From: Thermodesulforhabdaceae bacterium
Lineage (GTDB): Bacteria > Desulfobacterota > Syntrophobacteria > Syntrophobacterales > Thermodesulforhabdaceae
Reading direction: 5' to 3'
NCBI GenBank assembly: GCA_037482015.1
Contig: JBBFKT010000008.1
Location: 1 to 64,000 of the forward strand
Length of the DNA: 64,000 bases
The stretch's first letter is position 1; each line of letters opens with the position of its first letter. Of the stretch, positions 21,441 to 30,153 are shown piece after piece. Position numbers and translations under genes: made by a program. A model generated the notes under the pieces. That model was given only the letters and a program-made list of their open reading frames with translations. It was not told where the DNA came from and made no database searches.

Positions 21441-22056
21441 TCCAGAAACAGCTCCTATCAAGATTGTGTCTGCAGAATTCTTTACTTCTGCTTTCACTGT
21501 TCAACAATTGCCAGAAGAGAGTCTTCCGGAGATAGCCTTTGCGGGAAGATCCAACGTGGGAAAGTCCTCTCTTATAAACGCTCTTCTTCTTAGAAAAAAA
21601 CTTGTGAAGACAAGCAACACGCCGGGACGAACTCAGAGCATCAACTTTTTCACCATCAACAAAGCCTTTTACTTCGTGGACCTTCCAGGATATGGCTTCG
21701 CGAAGGTGCCAAAGGATGTTCAGGCAAAGTGGAAGTATCTTATTGAAGGATACTTGCAGAACAGAAAGACCCTGAAAGGCGTTGTTCTAATAATGGACAG
21801 CCGCCATCCTGCCATGCCCAACGACGTTCAACTCTATCACTGGCTGTCAGCTCAATGTTTTGCCGTAATTCCTGTGCTCACGAAGGTTGACAAGCTTTCA
21901 AAAAATGAACTGGAAAAGTCTCGTAGAGAATGCGCCCGAATTTTGACAATCTCCCCGGAAGACATTGTTCTTTTTTCTGCTACTGAGAAAACAGGAAGGC
22001 AGGAACTGTGGGAGAAGATACTTAGACTTACAGGCAACAACATGGTTGATAGCTGA
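21421..22056 (+). CDS. engB: Ribosome biogenesis GTPase YsxC/EngB
   Basis: This 211-residue GTPase assists assembly of the large ribosomal subunit. The P-loop is GRSNVGKSSLINALL (about 41-55), with the switch region NTPGRTQSINFF, DLPGYGFAKVP for G3 and TKVDK for G4. Length is typical for the family. It overlaps the aminotransferase gene by 20 bp, so translation is probably coupled. Confidence 0.94.
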   Translation: MKALNRDPETAPIKIVSAEFFTSAFTVQQLPEESLPEIAFAGRSNVGKSSLINALLLRKKLVKTSNTPGRTQSINFFTINKAFYFVDLPGYGFAKVPKDVQAKWKYLIEGYLQNRKTLKGVVLIMDSRHPAMPNDVQLYHWLSAQCFAVIPVLTKVDKLSKNELEKSRRECARILTISPEDIVLFSATEKTGRQELWEKILRLTGNNMVDS

Positions 22057-22071
22057 TGGAAAAATAGCAAG

Positions 22072-22093
22072 GTAGGGCACGGCATGCCGTGAC
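22072..22093. repeat. Palindromic element, GGCATGCC centre
   Basis: CACGGCATGCCGTG is a perfect 14-bp palindrome, preceded by GTAGGG, in the gap between engB and dacA. It belongs to the same loose family as the elements at 2541 and 7426; the right outer arm is lost. Confidence 0.55.
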
Positions 22094-22182
22094 TTATCCG
22101 TCTCTCAATATTGTAAGATCTCGTTGTTAAGTGCTCTCCAATGAAGCAAAATGTTGGGGCAATTGCGAAGGAGACAAAAAAA

Positions 22183-23646
22183 ATGAAAGGAATGCGGCAT
22201 TTCCTACGGCAACTCTCAAATATTTTTTTGATTTTGTTCTTGATGCTCATGGTGGAGGCATGGCATGCCATGCCCCTGCATTCTGCTAATGCACCCAGCG
22301 GGGGCACACAGCAACCTGCTTCTTCTCTTTTACCTATAGAATCCAAAGCGGCTGTGCTTGCAGAGCCTGAAACCGGGTCGATTCTTTACGAATATAACGC
22401 TGATATGAAGATCGCCCCAGCCTCTCTGACCAAGATACTTACGCTATACCTTGTGTTTGAAGCACTTGAAAAAGGAACCATTCATCTTGATGATGAAGTT
22501 TACATAAGCCATCGAGCCTGGAAAACCGGTGGCTCTCAGATGTTTATCGAAGTAGGTAATAAAGTTTCTCTGGAAGAACTCATCAAAGGTATAGCCGTTG
22601 TTTCAGGAAATGATGCCTGTGTAGCCGTTGCGGAACATATAGCCGGGACGGTAGAATCCTTTGTGGCTCTGATGAATCAAAAAGCCCAGGAACTGGGTAT
22701 GATTCAAAGCCACTTTGCCAACCCTCACGGACTTCCTGATCCTCAAGAATATTCAACGGCTCGAGATCTTGCTCGACTTGCTATAGCATACACAAACCGT
22801 TTTCCTCAGGCTCTTGCTTATCATTCAATGAAAGAATTCACATACAACAACATTGTGCAATACAACCGAAATCATCTTTTGAACAAAGATCCTTCTGTTG
22901 ATGGACTCAAGACGGGATTTGTTGCAGCGGGGGGATACCATCTTATCGCTACGGCAAAGCGTGATGGCATGAGATTAATAGCTGTGGTGCTCGGGGCAAC
23001 TAAGCCGAGCATTCGCGAACGTGATGCGATGCAACTTCTCAATTACGGCTTCAGATCCTACGCTATGGTTAAGCCGGTGAATTCATCAGAGGCGGTTGGG
23101 ACAATTAAAGTGTGGAAGGGAAGAAAAGATGCTGTGTCGGTATATCCTCTCGAATCCAAGACTATGCTGATGTCAAAAGGAGAAGAGAAGAAGATCAGGA
23201 CGGTTGTGGAAATGTCTCCTGAATTGATTGCTCCTGTGAGATCGGGGCAGATTGTTGGCCAGCTAAGTATTTACAAAGGGGACGAGTTATTGGAAGCCGT
23301 GCCGCTTGTTGCCGGGGAAGATATTGGCAGAGCAGGATTTTTCAAAAGAACGTGGCATTCTATCCAGAAATTTTTTGCTGGAGGATCGAAGAAACCAGAA
23401 GCCACTGAAGCAACCAAGAAAACCAAAGATGTGGCCAGCGCTAAGAGCGGACAGACCAAATCAGAACAAGCTACTGAAGAGAAAAAGGAACTGTGGTTGC
23501 TTTCCGTATTTTATAGCATAAAGCCTGTGCTAATGATTGTGGGGGGAGTATTTGGGGCGATTATTCTTCTTGCGGTTGTGGTAAAGATTCTTAGGCGCCG
23601 TAGAGCCAGAAAAGTTTTACCCAGGCGAGTTGTTAGAAAGTGGTAA
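22183..23646 (+). CDS. dacA: D-alanyl-D-alanine carboxypeptidase (PBP5/6 family)
   Basis: This periplasmic enzyme of about 487 residues trims the terminal D-Ala of peptidoglycan stem peptides. The active-site motifs are all present: SLTK (nucleophile Ser), SGN and KTG in DGLKTGF. A PBP5 C-terminal beta domain follows, and a long tail ends in a membrane anchor (about 445-470) and an Arg-rich end, where PBP5 normally has only an amphipathic helix. I prefer the ATG at 22183 because AAGGAG lies 9 bases upstream; an ATG at 22141 lacks a ribosome site. The signal-peptide coding part includes a palindrome (22257-22280) related to the intergenic repeats. Confidence 0.9.
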   Translation: MKGMRHFLRQLSNIFLILFLMLMVEAWHAMPLHSANAPSGGTQQPASSLLPIESKAAVLAEPETGSILYEYNADMKIAPASLTKILTLYLVFEALEKGTIHLDDEVYISHRAWKTGGSQMFIEVGNKVSLEELIKGIAVVSGNDACVAVAEHIAGTVESFVALMNQKAQELGMIQSHFANPHGLPDPQEYSTARDLARLAIAYTNRFPQALAYHSMKEFTYNNIVQYNRNHLLNKDPSVDGLKTGFVAAGGYHLIATAKRDGMRLIAVVLGATKPSIRERDAMQLLNYGFRSYAMVKPVNSSEAVGTIKVWKGRKDAVSVYPLESKTMLMSKGEEKKIRTVVEMSPELIAPVRSGQIVGQLSIYKGDELLEAVPLVAGEDIGRAGFFKRTWHSIQKFFAGGSKKPEATEATKKTKDVASAKSGQTKSEQATEEKKELWLLSVFYSIKPVLMIVGGVFGAIILLAVVVKILRRRRARKVLPRRVVRKW

Positions 23647-23666
23647 TTTAGCGAATAAACGAAATC

Positions 23667-23690
23667 GTAGGGACAATCCTTGCGATTGTC
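23667..23690. repeat. Palindromic element after dacA
   Basis: GTAGG is followed by GACAATC and GATTGTC, a 7-bp stem with a CTTGC loop. It resembles the other GTAGGG-headed elements in this window and lies just after the dacA stop. Confidence 0.45.
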
Positions 23691-23723
23691 TTTGAATGAT
23701 AAATGATAGGGCAATAAAAACTG

Positions 23724-23756
23724 CAGGGGCAACCACAAGAGTTGCCCCTGTTTTTT
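23724..23756 (+). terminator. Rho-independent terminator after dacA
   Basis: The stem CAGGGGCAAC and GTTGCCCCTG (10 bp) encloses a 7-base loop and is followed by six T. The stem itself has the AGGGGC/GCCCCT ends of the palindromic element family, so a repeat seems to have been adopted as the terminator. Confidence 0.85.
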
Positions 23757-24006
23757 CTCTATTTTTTAGCCTTTGTTTTATCTCGGTCACCGACCGAGCA
23801 AGCTTGAGCGCCTCAGGAAGGCAGCCCTAATTTTGGGAAAACCCATCTGGTAAGAACTATCCACCCACAAACAGCACCAATAAAAATAAGCCAATCATAC
23901 ATAATATTCACAACCTCCCTGGATTTAGCGCAAATTGCTAACGCAGACTAAGATTCTAAAAGGTTTCTCAAAATTCTGTGTGATCAACCGAATGGTCATC
24001 CCTACA

Positions 24007-24126
24007 GTTCTCAATCCCCTCAAAGCGGGGCAGTTTTGCAACCAGAGAGTAAAAGAGCTAGCAGAAGCTCAGTCTTCTATCTCGCAATCCCCTCGAAGCG
24101 GGGTGAGTTTTTAGGTCGAGAATTGG
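24007..24126. repeat. Two degenerate CRISPR-like repeats outside the main array
   Basis: Both units keep the core CAATCCCCTC(A/G)AAGCGGGG of the main CRISPR repeat and have diverged flanks. The first (24007-24042) is 36 bases long like the true repeat and ends TTTTGCAAC. The second begins at 24091 and ends in unrelated bases. They are 48 bases apart, a spacer-like distance. They look like remnants of an older array at the distal end. Confidence 0.65.
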
Positions 24127-24295
24127 GAATCGGAAACTGGATTTAGGATAAACCTTATTAAACAACCAGTGGAAACATAACACAACAACGCTTCAATTCC
24201 AACAACAAAAACTGCTTACTGACTATTCCTATTTATCAAACCAGGGATCAAACAAACCCGATCCCCGATACAACTCGCAATTTCTTCTAAACAGT

Positions 24296-24431
24296 GCGAG
24301 CTTCCAAGGAAGTCCCCCGCTGATGGTATGAACTTCCAACCAATACCCCCGTTTACGGGGCGAACTTCCAAAAACTCCCCCCCATTGACGGGATGAACTT
24401 CCAAAAACTCCCCCCGTTGACGGGGGGATTC
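24296..24431. repeat. Tandem repeat, four units of 32-33 bp
   Basis: Units begin at about 24296, 24328, 24360 and 24393; the shared CTTCCAA core lies at 24301, 24333, 24365 and 24398. Each carries CTTCCAA, then a C-run, then GTTGACGGG or a variant, then GAA. The first unit is the most diverged. There are no spacers between units, so it is not a CRISPR, though it adjoins one. Confidence 0.7.
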
Positions 24432-24441
24432 AGGGGGGCGA

Positions 24442-25153
24442 GTCGCAATCCCCTCGGAGCGGGGCGAGTCTTCCGACGCATAGACTCGTATGCCCCCGCG
24501 GGGAGGTGCTACCTCGTCGCAATCCCCTCGAAGCGGGGCGAGTCTTTCGACGATTATGCAGTTATTGCCCCGGAAGGGGCGGACAGTGGCGTCGCAATCC
24601 CCTCGAAGCGGGGCGAGTCTTCCGACAGAGTTTGGCAGTTCGTATAGGACTGCCAGACTTATCTTTGTCGCAATCCCCTCGAAGCGGGGCGAGTCTTCCG
24701 ACGGAGAAAATGAATTCCACGCCGAAAACGTTCTTGAAATTCTGTCGCAATCCCCTCGAAGCGGGGCGAGTCTTCCGACAGAGATATGGCCACCGTGACA
24801 TCAAAGAGGCTTACAATGAGTCGCAATCCCCTCGAAGCGGGGCGAGTCTTCCGACAGGAGAAATAGGAGACAAATTGAGCGGTGGTGTAAGAGTCGCAAT
24901 CCCCTCGAAGCGGGGCGAGTCTTCCGACTACGGCGGGAATAGCCTGCTGTGGGGTGGGCAGAGTCGCAATCCCCTCGAAGCGGGGCGAGTCTTCCGACTC
25001 TTAGGATCGAAGAAGGTTTCGGTATCGTACAGCTGGACGGCGTCGCAATCCCCTCGAAGCGGGGCGAGTCTTCCGACACACAGTGCTTTTCACGAGGAGA
25101 GAGTATGTCCCCGAGCTGTCGCAATCCCCTCGAAGCGGGGCGAGTCTTCCGAC
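24442..25153 (-). CRISPR. CRISPR array, ten 36-bp repeats, nine spacers
   Basis: Repeats of 36 bases start at 24442, 24516, 24591, 24667, 24744, 24820, 24893, 24963, 25042 and 25118. Spacers are 34-43 bases and all different. On the plus strand the repeat begins GTCGCAATCCCCTCG and ends TCTTCCGAC. The first two repeats carry single changes (GGAGC; CTTTCGAC); the other eight look identical. Read on the minus strand, the repeat ends in ATTGCGAC, like the 8-base crRNA tag of several type III systems. Degenerate repeats at the low-coordinate end mark the distal end. Transcription is therefore probably on the minus strand from a leader above 25153. No cas gene lies in the window. Confidence 0.95.
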
Positions 25154-25422
25154 CGCATACCTTAAAACAAAAGAAATGTCAATACTTTATAAGCCAATTT
25201 TGGGGGACCTCCCCCTTTTGCCAGAAAAACCCCCAAAAATTTCATCCTAAATTACCCCCTAAAATAACATAAGATATTGATATTGCTAGAAAAACCCGTC
25301 AGGCAGGAACTCGAATGACCGCTTTCAATAATTTCAATAACTTAGACCAATTTTTAAAAACCCCCCAGACTTCCCCCTTAAATTGAACAAAATTGTGCAA
25401 TTTCACTCGCAAAACATGTAAG
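25154..25422 (-). promoter_or_regulatory. Probable CRISPR leader
   Basis: This 269-bp A/T-rich region with homopolymeric C-runs separates the array from the suhB-like gene and contains no gene. It lies at the end with intact repeats, where a leader is expected if the array is read on the minus strand. A weak inverted repeat, AAATTG and CAATTT, is seen near 25380-25403. Exact promoter not assigned. Confidence 0.5.
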
Positions 25423-26253
25423 TTACGCATTCAATTCACTTATAAGTCTCGAAGTCCTTATAATCTTCATAATCTCTTCGTGCAGCTCCATAGACGCAGC
25501 CGCCACAATGTTCCCGTTCCACAATACTTCCCTTTCACCACGCCCCCAGAAATCAGTCACAACCCCTCCCGTTTCGATTATAAAAAGCATAGACGCAGCA
25601 ATATCCCACGGCTTAAGTCCTACCTCCCAAAACCCATCAACTCTACCACAGGCAACGTATGCAAGATCAAGAGCCGCTGAACCTCCACGCCGAATATCAC
25701 TCACCACCTGAAAAACGGCAGAAAAAACATCCAGATAATCCTGCAAAAGATCTTTCCGCCTAAAAGGAAAACCCGTCGCTACCAGAGCCCTGGACAGACT
25801 TAGATTCCAGCGTCGAGCATCCAAACGCCTTTCGTTAACAAAAGCCCCCTTGCCTCTCAACCCCCAGAAAAATTCCTGCCTGAGAGGATCAAATACACAC
25901 CCTGCTGTCACAATCCCGTTTTCAATTCTCGCAATAGAAACCGATACCATGGGAAAGCCATGAATAAAGTTCGTGGTGCCGTCAAGCGGATCTATAATCC
26001 AGCCGGGATCTTCCCCATTGTAAGAACCATCCCAGGATTCTTCAGCTATGATTACATCATCAGGAAAGACATCCTTAATAACTTCCGTTATGACTCGCTC
26101 AGATTCACGATCTACTTCAGTCACATAATCAAAGCTCGACTTTTCCTCAAACTTCCAGCTCCTTGCCGTCTCGTAAGCCGAAACTATTATGCCGCCAGCC
26201 TTCCTGGCTGCTTCTTCCATGACATTAAGAACCTTCTCTTCTTTTCCCTTCAT
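25423..26253 (-). CDS. Inositol monophosphatase family protein (SuhB-like)
   Basis: This protein of about 276 residues is a Mg-dependent sugar or inositol phosphatase. The metal ligands appear in AEES, DPLDGTTNFIHGFP and LKPWDIAAS, and the fold-typical GSAALDLAYVACGRVDGFWE is present. Substrate could be inositol-1-phosphate, a nucleotide-derived bisphosphate or fructose-1,6-bisphosphate. The ATG at 26253 matches the usual N-terminus length; a GTG at 26277 would add eight residues, and neither start has an ideally spaced ribosome site. It is read toward the CRISPR leader. Confidence 0.9.
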   Translation of the reverse strand: MKGKEEKVLNVMEEAARKAGGIIVSAYETARSWKFEEKSSFDYVTEVDRESERVITEVIKDVFPDDVIIAEESWDGSYNGEDPGWIIDPLDGTTNFIHGFPMVSVSIARIENGIVTAGCVFDPLRQEFFWGLRGKGAFVNERRLDARRWNLSLSRALVATGFPFRRKDLLQDYLDVFSAVFQVVSDIRRGGSAALDLAYVACGRVDGFWEVGLKPWDIAASMLFIIETGGVVTDFWGRGEREVLWNGNIVAAASMELHEEIMKIIRTSRLISELNA

Positions 26254-26365
26254 CTTCCCTTTAACCCCGCTTTTCACTTGCCAACGTTTTCAAATCGCTC
26301 TAGCCTTAAACACGCAAGATAACCAACTCCAACAATAAAGTTCATCAAGGAGGCACAACACAATC

Positions 26366-27223
26366 ATGATAATTGACGTTCACACTCACATCTTCCCCGA
26401 TCAGGTTATAGCAAACCGTAACGATTACAGGAATAGCGAGCCTGCGTTCGACCTCCTTTACGGACACCCAAAGGCAAAAATGTCAACCGGTAAGGAACTC
26501 ATAGATGCTATGGATGAAGCCGGAATAGACAGGTCGGTTGTATTCGGTTTCCCCTGGATAGATCGCAATCTCACAATGAAACACAACGATTACGTCCTGG
26601 AATGGGCAAATCGCTACCCTGATCGGCTGATTCCCCTGGTCTGCGTTCTTCCAACGGAAGATTGGAGCGTGCGTGAAGTTGAACGTTGCATGAAAGCGGG
26701 CGCAAAGGGAGCAGGAGAACTGGCTGTTTACGGAAACTGCGACCGAGAAAAAGTCTATGACTTATATTCCCAGATAGGCGAAGTGGTAAAAAGTCATCAG
26801 GGCGTTATTCTGATCCACGCAAACGAACCCGTGGGGCACTCCTACCCTGGCAAGGCTCCTCAAGGATTGGACTTCTACTACGAAATAACCAGGCGACTTC
26901 AGGACATCCCCCTTATCTTTGCTCACTGGGCTGGGGGATTGTTTTTCTATGCTCTGCTAAAAAAAGAAGTTCCCGATCTCTTCCGTCTTGTCTTTGTCGA
27001 TACTGCCGCATCTCCCTTTCTCTATTCTCCGAAAATCTACAAAATCGCCGCAGAAATCCTCGGCATAGAAAAAATACTCTTCGGCAGTGATTATCCGCTC
27101 CTTGGATTCAAACGCTACCGCAGTGAAATGGAAGCGGCCGGGCTTACGAGCGAAGAGCGAAAACTGATCGAAGGAGAAAACGCTGCAAAACTTTTTACAA
27201 TTTCTCACGAAAGCAAACCATGA
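26366..27223 (+). CDS. Amidohydrolase-family metal-dependent hydrolase
   Basis: This 285-residue TIM-barrel protein belongs to the amidohydrolase-2 (ACMSD-like) family. Metal-binding positions are IDVHTHIFP at the start, ILIHANEP near the middle, FAHWAGG, and LFGSDYPLL near the end. The reaction could be decarboxylation or hydrolysis, and the substrate is not evident. The ATG follows AAGGAGG. Its stop overlaps the mnmE start (ATGA), so both are cotranscribed. Confidence 0.85.
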   Translation: MIIDVHTHIFPDQVIANRNDYRNSEPAFDLLYGHPKAKMSTGKELIDAMDEAGIDRSVVFGFPWIDRNLTMKHNDYVLEWANRYPDRLIPLVCVLPTEDWSVREVERCMKAGAKGAGELAVYGNCDREKVYDLYSQIGEVVKSHQGVILIHANEPVGHSYPGKAPQGLDFYYEITRRLQDIPLIFAHWAGGLFFYALLKKEVPDLFRLVFVDTAASPFLYSPKIYKIAAEILGIEKILFGSDYPLLGFKRYRSEMEAAGLTSEERKLIEGENAAKLFTISHESKP

Positions 27224-28707
27224 TCCGTGACATTCTGGGTCAGGATACCATCTGCGCCATAGCAACCCCTGTGGGAATCGGGGGGATAGGCATTGTCAGG
27301 ATTAGCGGCAAAAATGCCGTAAAAATTGCAGAGAAAATTTTTCGCCCCGCATCGGCGTCCTTCCCTCTGGCATCTCATCGCCTTTACTATGGCTGGATTT
27401 ACGACCCGGAAACAGGATCGTTGATAGATGAAGTGCTTCTTTCTGTGATGAAAAGCCCTCGAACTTACACTCGAGAAGACGTCGTGGAAATCAACTGCCA
27501 CAGCGGGTATGCCGTGCTGGAAGAGATTCTGAGAGTGGTTATGGCTCAGGGTGCTCGGCTTGCTGCCCCCGGTGAGTTTACCTACAGGGCTTTTCTCCAC
27601 GGAAGAATTGATCTGAGTCAGGCAGAAGCCGTGCAGGAGATTGTATCGAGTCGGTCTCGAGCGTCCCTCGACATGGCAAGGCGTCAACTTCAGGGAGAGT
27701 GCTTCTTGGCTGTCACGAACTGGATCGAAACTCTAACGGATATCCTTGCTCATATTGAAGCTCATCTTGATTTCCCGGAAGACGTTGAAGACGAGAGCGA
27801 ATCAGGCGATCTAGCATCTGACGGTGACAGCATCTTTGCCCTTAACCAGCTTTTGACGAAAAGACTTGAGGATGAACTCATTCAACCCATAAGGCGAGTT
27901 CTAAAAAGCTTTGACAGCGTTCAGCTTCTGCGAGAAGGCGTTTCGCTGGCTCTGGTCGGGAAACCCAACGTGGGAAAATCTTCTCTCCTGAATGCTCTTC
28001 TAGAAAAAGACAGAGCGATTGTTACCGAATATGCCGGGACAACTCGTGATGTTATCGAAGACTCGTTCACAATCGACGGCGTGCTGGTGCGCATCATGGA
28101 TACAGCCGGCATACGGGAAAAGGCGGACTATATTGAGGCTCTCGGCATTGAACGAACTCTTCGGGTTATCAAGGAAGCCAATATAATACTGTGGCTTTTA
28201 GATGTTTCGGAAAATCTTACCCGTGAGGACGACTACATATTTGAAATAATCAAGGACAGTCGCTATCTGATGCTCATAAACAAAGCTGACTTGCCTCACC
28301 GCTGGGAAGAATCCGTTTTAAGAAGTCGCTACGACACAAGAGCTCCGGTAATTATGATGTCGGCCAAAAGAAAAGAAGACGTTGAGTCTCTTAAGAACTT
28401 TATTCGAGAACACTTCCTCAAACAGGCAATAGATGATGCATCTGAGAGCTTTGCTATAAACAAGCGTCATAATGAACATCTGGTAAGAGCTTTAGAAAGT
28501 CTTGAGCGAGCCAGGCTACTGCTGGAAGGCGAGAATGGAGAAGAAGGAAGGACGCGGCATGGCGCTCTACATTTCCTTCCGCCCTATGAACTCATCGCCT
28601 ACGAGCTAGAGTCAGCACGAAAAGAACTTAACGCCATTGTTGGCAAAGAAGCGTCAATGGAGGATGTGCTGGATCGAGTGTTTTCTCAGTTCTGCATTGG
28701 AAAATAG
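27220..28707 (+). CDS. mnmE: tRNA-5-carboxymethylaminomethyl-2-thiouridine GTPase MnmE
   Basis: This 495-residue GTPase, with MnmG, modifies the wobble uridine of several tRNAs. An N-terminal folate-binding domain (DTICAIATPVGIGGIGIVRISG) is followed by a helical domain. A G domain is inserted with GKPNVGKSSLLNALL, GTTRDVIEDS, MDTAGIREKAD and NKAD. The C-terminus is the family hallmark FCIGK. An insertion near residue 445 (EEGRTRHGALHFLPP) is encoded by a sequence resembling the palindromic repeat family (28548-28570). The insert is unusual for MnmE. Confidence 0.95.
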   Translation: MIRDILGQDTICAIATPVGIGGIGIVRISGKNAVKIAEKIFRPASASFPLASHRLYYGWIYDPETGSLIDEVLLSVMKSPRTYTREDVVEINCHSGYAVLEEILRVVMAQGARLAAPGEFTYRAFLHGRIDLSQAEAVQEIVSSRSRASLDMARRQLQGECFLAVTNWIETLTDILAHIEAHLDFPEDVEDESESGDLASDGDSIFALNQLLTKRLEDELIQPIRRVLKSFDSVQLLREGVSLALVGKPNVGKSSLLNALLEKDRAIVTEYAGTTRDVIEDSFTIDGVLVRIMDTAGIREKADYIEALGIERTLRVIKEANIILWLLDVSENLTREDDYIFEIIKDSRYLMLINKADLPHRWEESVLRSRYDTRAPVIMMSAKRKEDVESLKNFIREHFLKQAIDDASESFAINKRHNEHLVRALESLERARLLLEGENGEEGRTRHGALHFLPPYELIAYELESARKELNAIVGKEASMEDVLDRVFSQFCIGK

Positions 28708-28710
28708 GAA

Positions 28711-29157
28711 ATGAGACTGTGGTCATTACATCCTGAATATCTTGATGCCAAGGGATTGGTTGCTCTGTGGCGTGAAGGACTTCTGGCAAAGGCTGTGCTG
28801 GAAGGAAAAACCAGGGGCTACGTTCATCATCCACAACTTACCCGGTTTCGATTCCAGCCGGATCCGATACAGGCAATCAATGTTTATCTACGGGCTGTGT
28901 TTGAAGAAGGAGAAAGGCGCAAATACCGGTTTAATCCATCCAAGATAGATTTCTCCGTTCAGCCTATCAGTATCTTTGTCACAACCGGGCAGCTTGAATA
29001 CGAATGGAAACATCTCTTGGAAAAATTAAAAATTCGTGATCCCCGCCGTTACTGCGAACTTTTAGAAATTGCCGTCATAAAACCGCATCCCATGATGGAA
29101 GTTATACCGGGAGATGTGGAACCGTGGGAAATAGTGAAGAAAAGCGAGCAACTATAG
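28711..29157 (+). CDS. Pyrimidine dimer DNA glycosylase (T4 endonuclease V family)
   Basis: This 148-residue protein matches the family related to T4 DenV, which cuts the glycosyl bond at UV-induced cyclobutane dimers and then nicks the DNA. Family segments are MRLWSLHPEYLDAKGLVALWREG, here split at residue 20, then VHHPQLTRF, and YRFNPSKI. It starts 3 bp after the mnmE stop and is probably in the same operon. It is convergent with the methyltransferase gene. Confidence 0.85.
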   Translation: MRLWSLHPEYLDAKGLVALWREGLLAKAVLEGKTRGYVHHPQLTRFRFQPDPIQAINVYLRAVFEEGERRKYRFNPSKIDFSVQPISIFVTTGQLEYEWKHLLEKLKIRDPRRYCELLEIAVIKPHPMMEVIPGDVEPWEIVKKSEQL

Positions 29158-29222
29158 GGCAAATGTTTCAAAGACTCTATAAGGTGTAAAAGCGCGGAAA
29201 AGACAGTAATATGCAAAGCTTT

Positions 29223-30153
29223 TTAGAACGTCTTAATCTTTAGTTGTCTGAAATCATACAAACCATTTATTCTTTTTTCTGCCAGTTTAACATAATCTTC
29301 GTTTATCTCGTACCCAACGTAGCGGCGCTTTGTTTTTACTGCAGCAATCGCGGTTTGTCCGCTCCCCATAAAGGGGTCCAGAACAATTTCCCCCTCAAAA
29401 GAGTAAAGCTGGATCAACCTGTAGGGCAGTTCGACCGGGAAAGGCGCAGGATGTCCAATTCTTTTTGCAGACTCAGCTGGAAATGTCCAGACACTCTTTG
29501 TAAACTCAAGAAACTCCTCTCTTGAAATCGTGCTTTTTCTTCCCAGACTCTCCCTTGAGAACATTGCTTTGGAAAAAACCAGGATGTATTCGTGAACATC
29601 TCTTAACACAGGATTTTTAGCAGAAAGCCAGCTTCCCCAAGCGGTAGAAGGGCTACTACCTGAAGCTTTGTTCCAGATGATTTCCCCTCGCATTAGAAAT
29701 CCAAGGGTCATCATATCTTCAATTATAAAAGCATGGAGGGGTATGTATGGTTTTCTTCCCAGATTCGCAATATTTATGCATGCTCTACCACCGGGAACTA
29801 GGACTCTTTTGACTTCAGCCCATACCCTTTTCAAAAATTCTCTATACTCATTAAGAGAAAAGTTCCTGTCGTATTCCTTCCCCACATTATAAGGGGGAGA
29901 TGTAATCATCAGGGTGTACGCTGTTATCCGGCAACTCTTCCATATTTTCGCTTGTTTTGCAAAAAATTCTGTCAAGAAACCCATCGGGAATTGGGTTTTC
30001 CACATACCTCCCTGCCTGTTCCCCTGGCAGTCCCTCATACAATCTGCTTGTATAAAAATATGTAGAGTTGTGACTAACCCTTCCTGGAGAACCAAAAGCA
30101 CTTGTTTGGGTGCTAATTTTCTTCTTATTGTGCTCCACTATTCTTCTCCCCAC
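29223..30153 (-). pseudogene. DNA methyltransferase (N6-A or N4-C), frameshifted
   Basis: This is a type II methyltransferase of the class with TSPPYNVGKEYD (catalytic SPPY) before DPFMGSGQTAIAA (SAM-binding). The true N-terminus is read from a GTG at 30153, through GFLDRIFCKTSENMEELPDN. That frame then runs into a stop, while the catalytic part is one base out of frame. Removing one C from the CCC at 29912-29914 (minus strand) restores SVHLMITSPPYN, the expected family sequence. So there is either a real one-base insertion or an assembly error. It overlaps the 3' end of the restriction gene by 16 bp, as expected for a cognate pair. Confidence 0.8.

Larger units (their letters stand above)
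23757..24441. other. Gene-free region before the CRISPR array
   Basis: No gene is supported here. It contains two diverged CRISPR-like repeats (24007-24042 and about 24091-24126) and a four-unit tandem repeat (24296-24431), both listed separately. Short open frames in this stretch are repeat-derived. Confidence 0.6.

Noticed and set aside
24506-25165. Long open frame (219 codons) through the CRISPR array, plus shorter ones on the other strand
   Set aside because: The translations are repeats of the CRISPR unit with unrelated spacers; no ribosome site and no protein-like sequence.
29223-30101. Methyltransferase as a single intact gene starting at 30101
   Set aside because: That N-terminus is unlike any methyltransferase, while the adjacent frame gives the expected N-terminal sequence up to the extra base.
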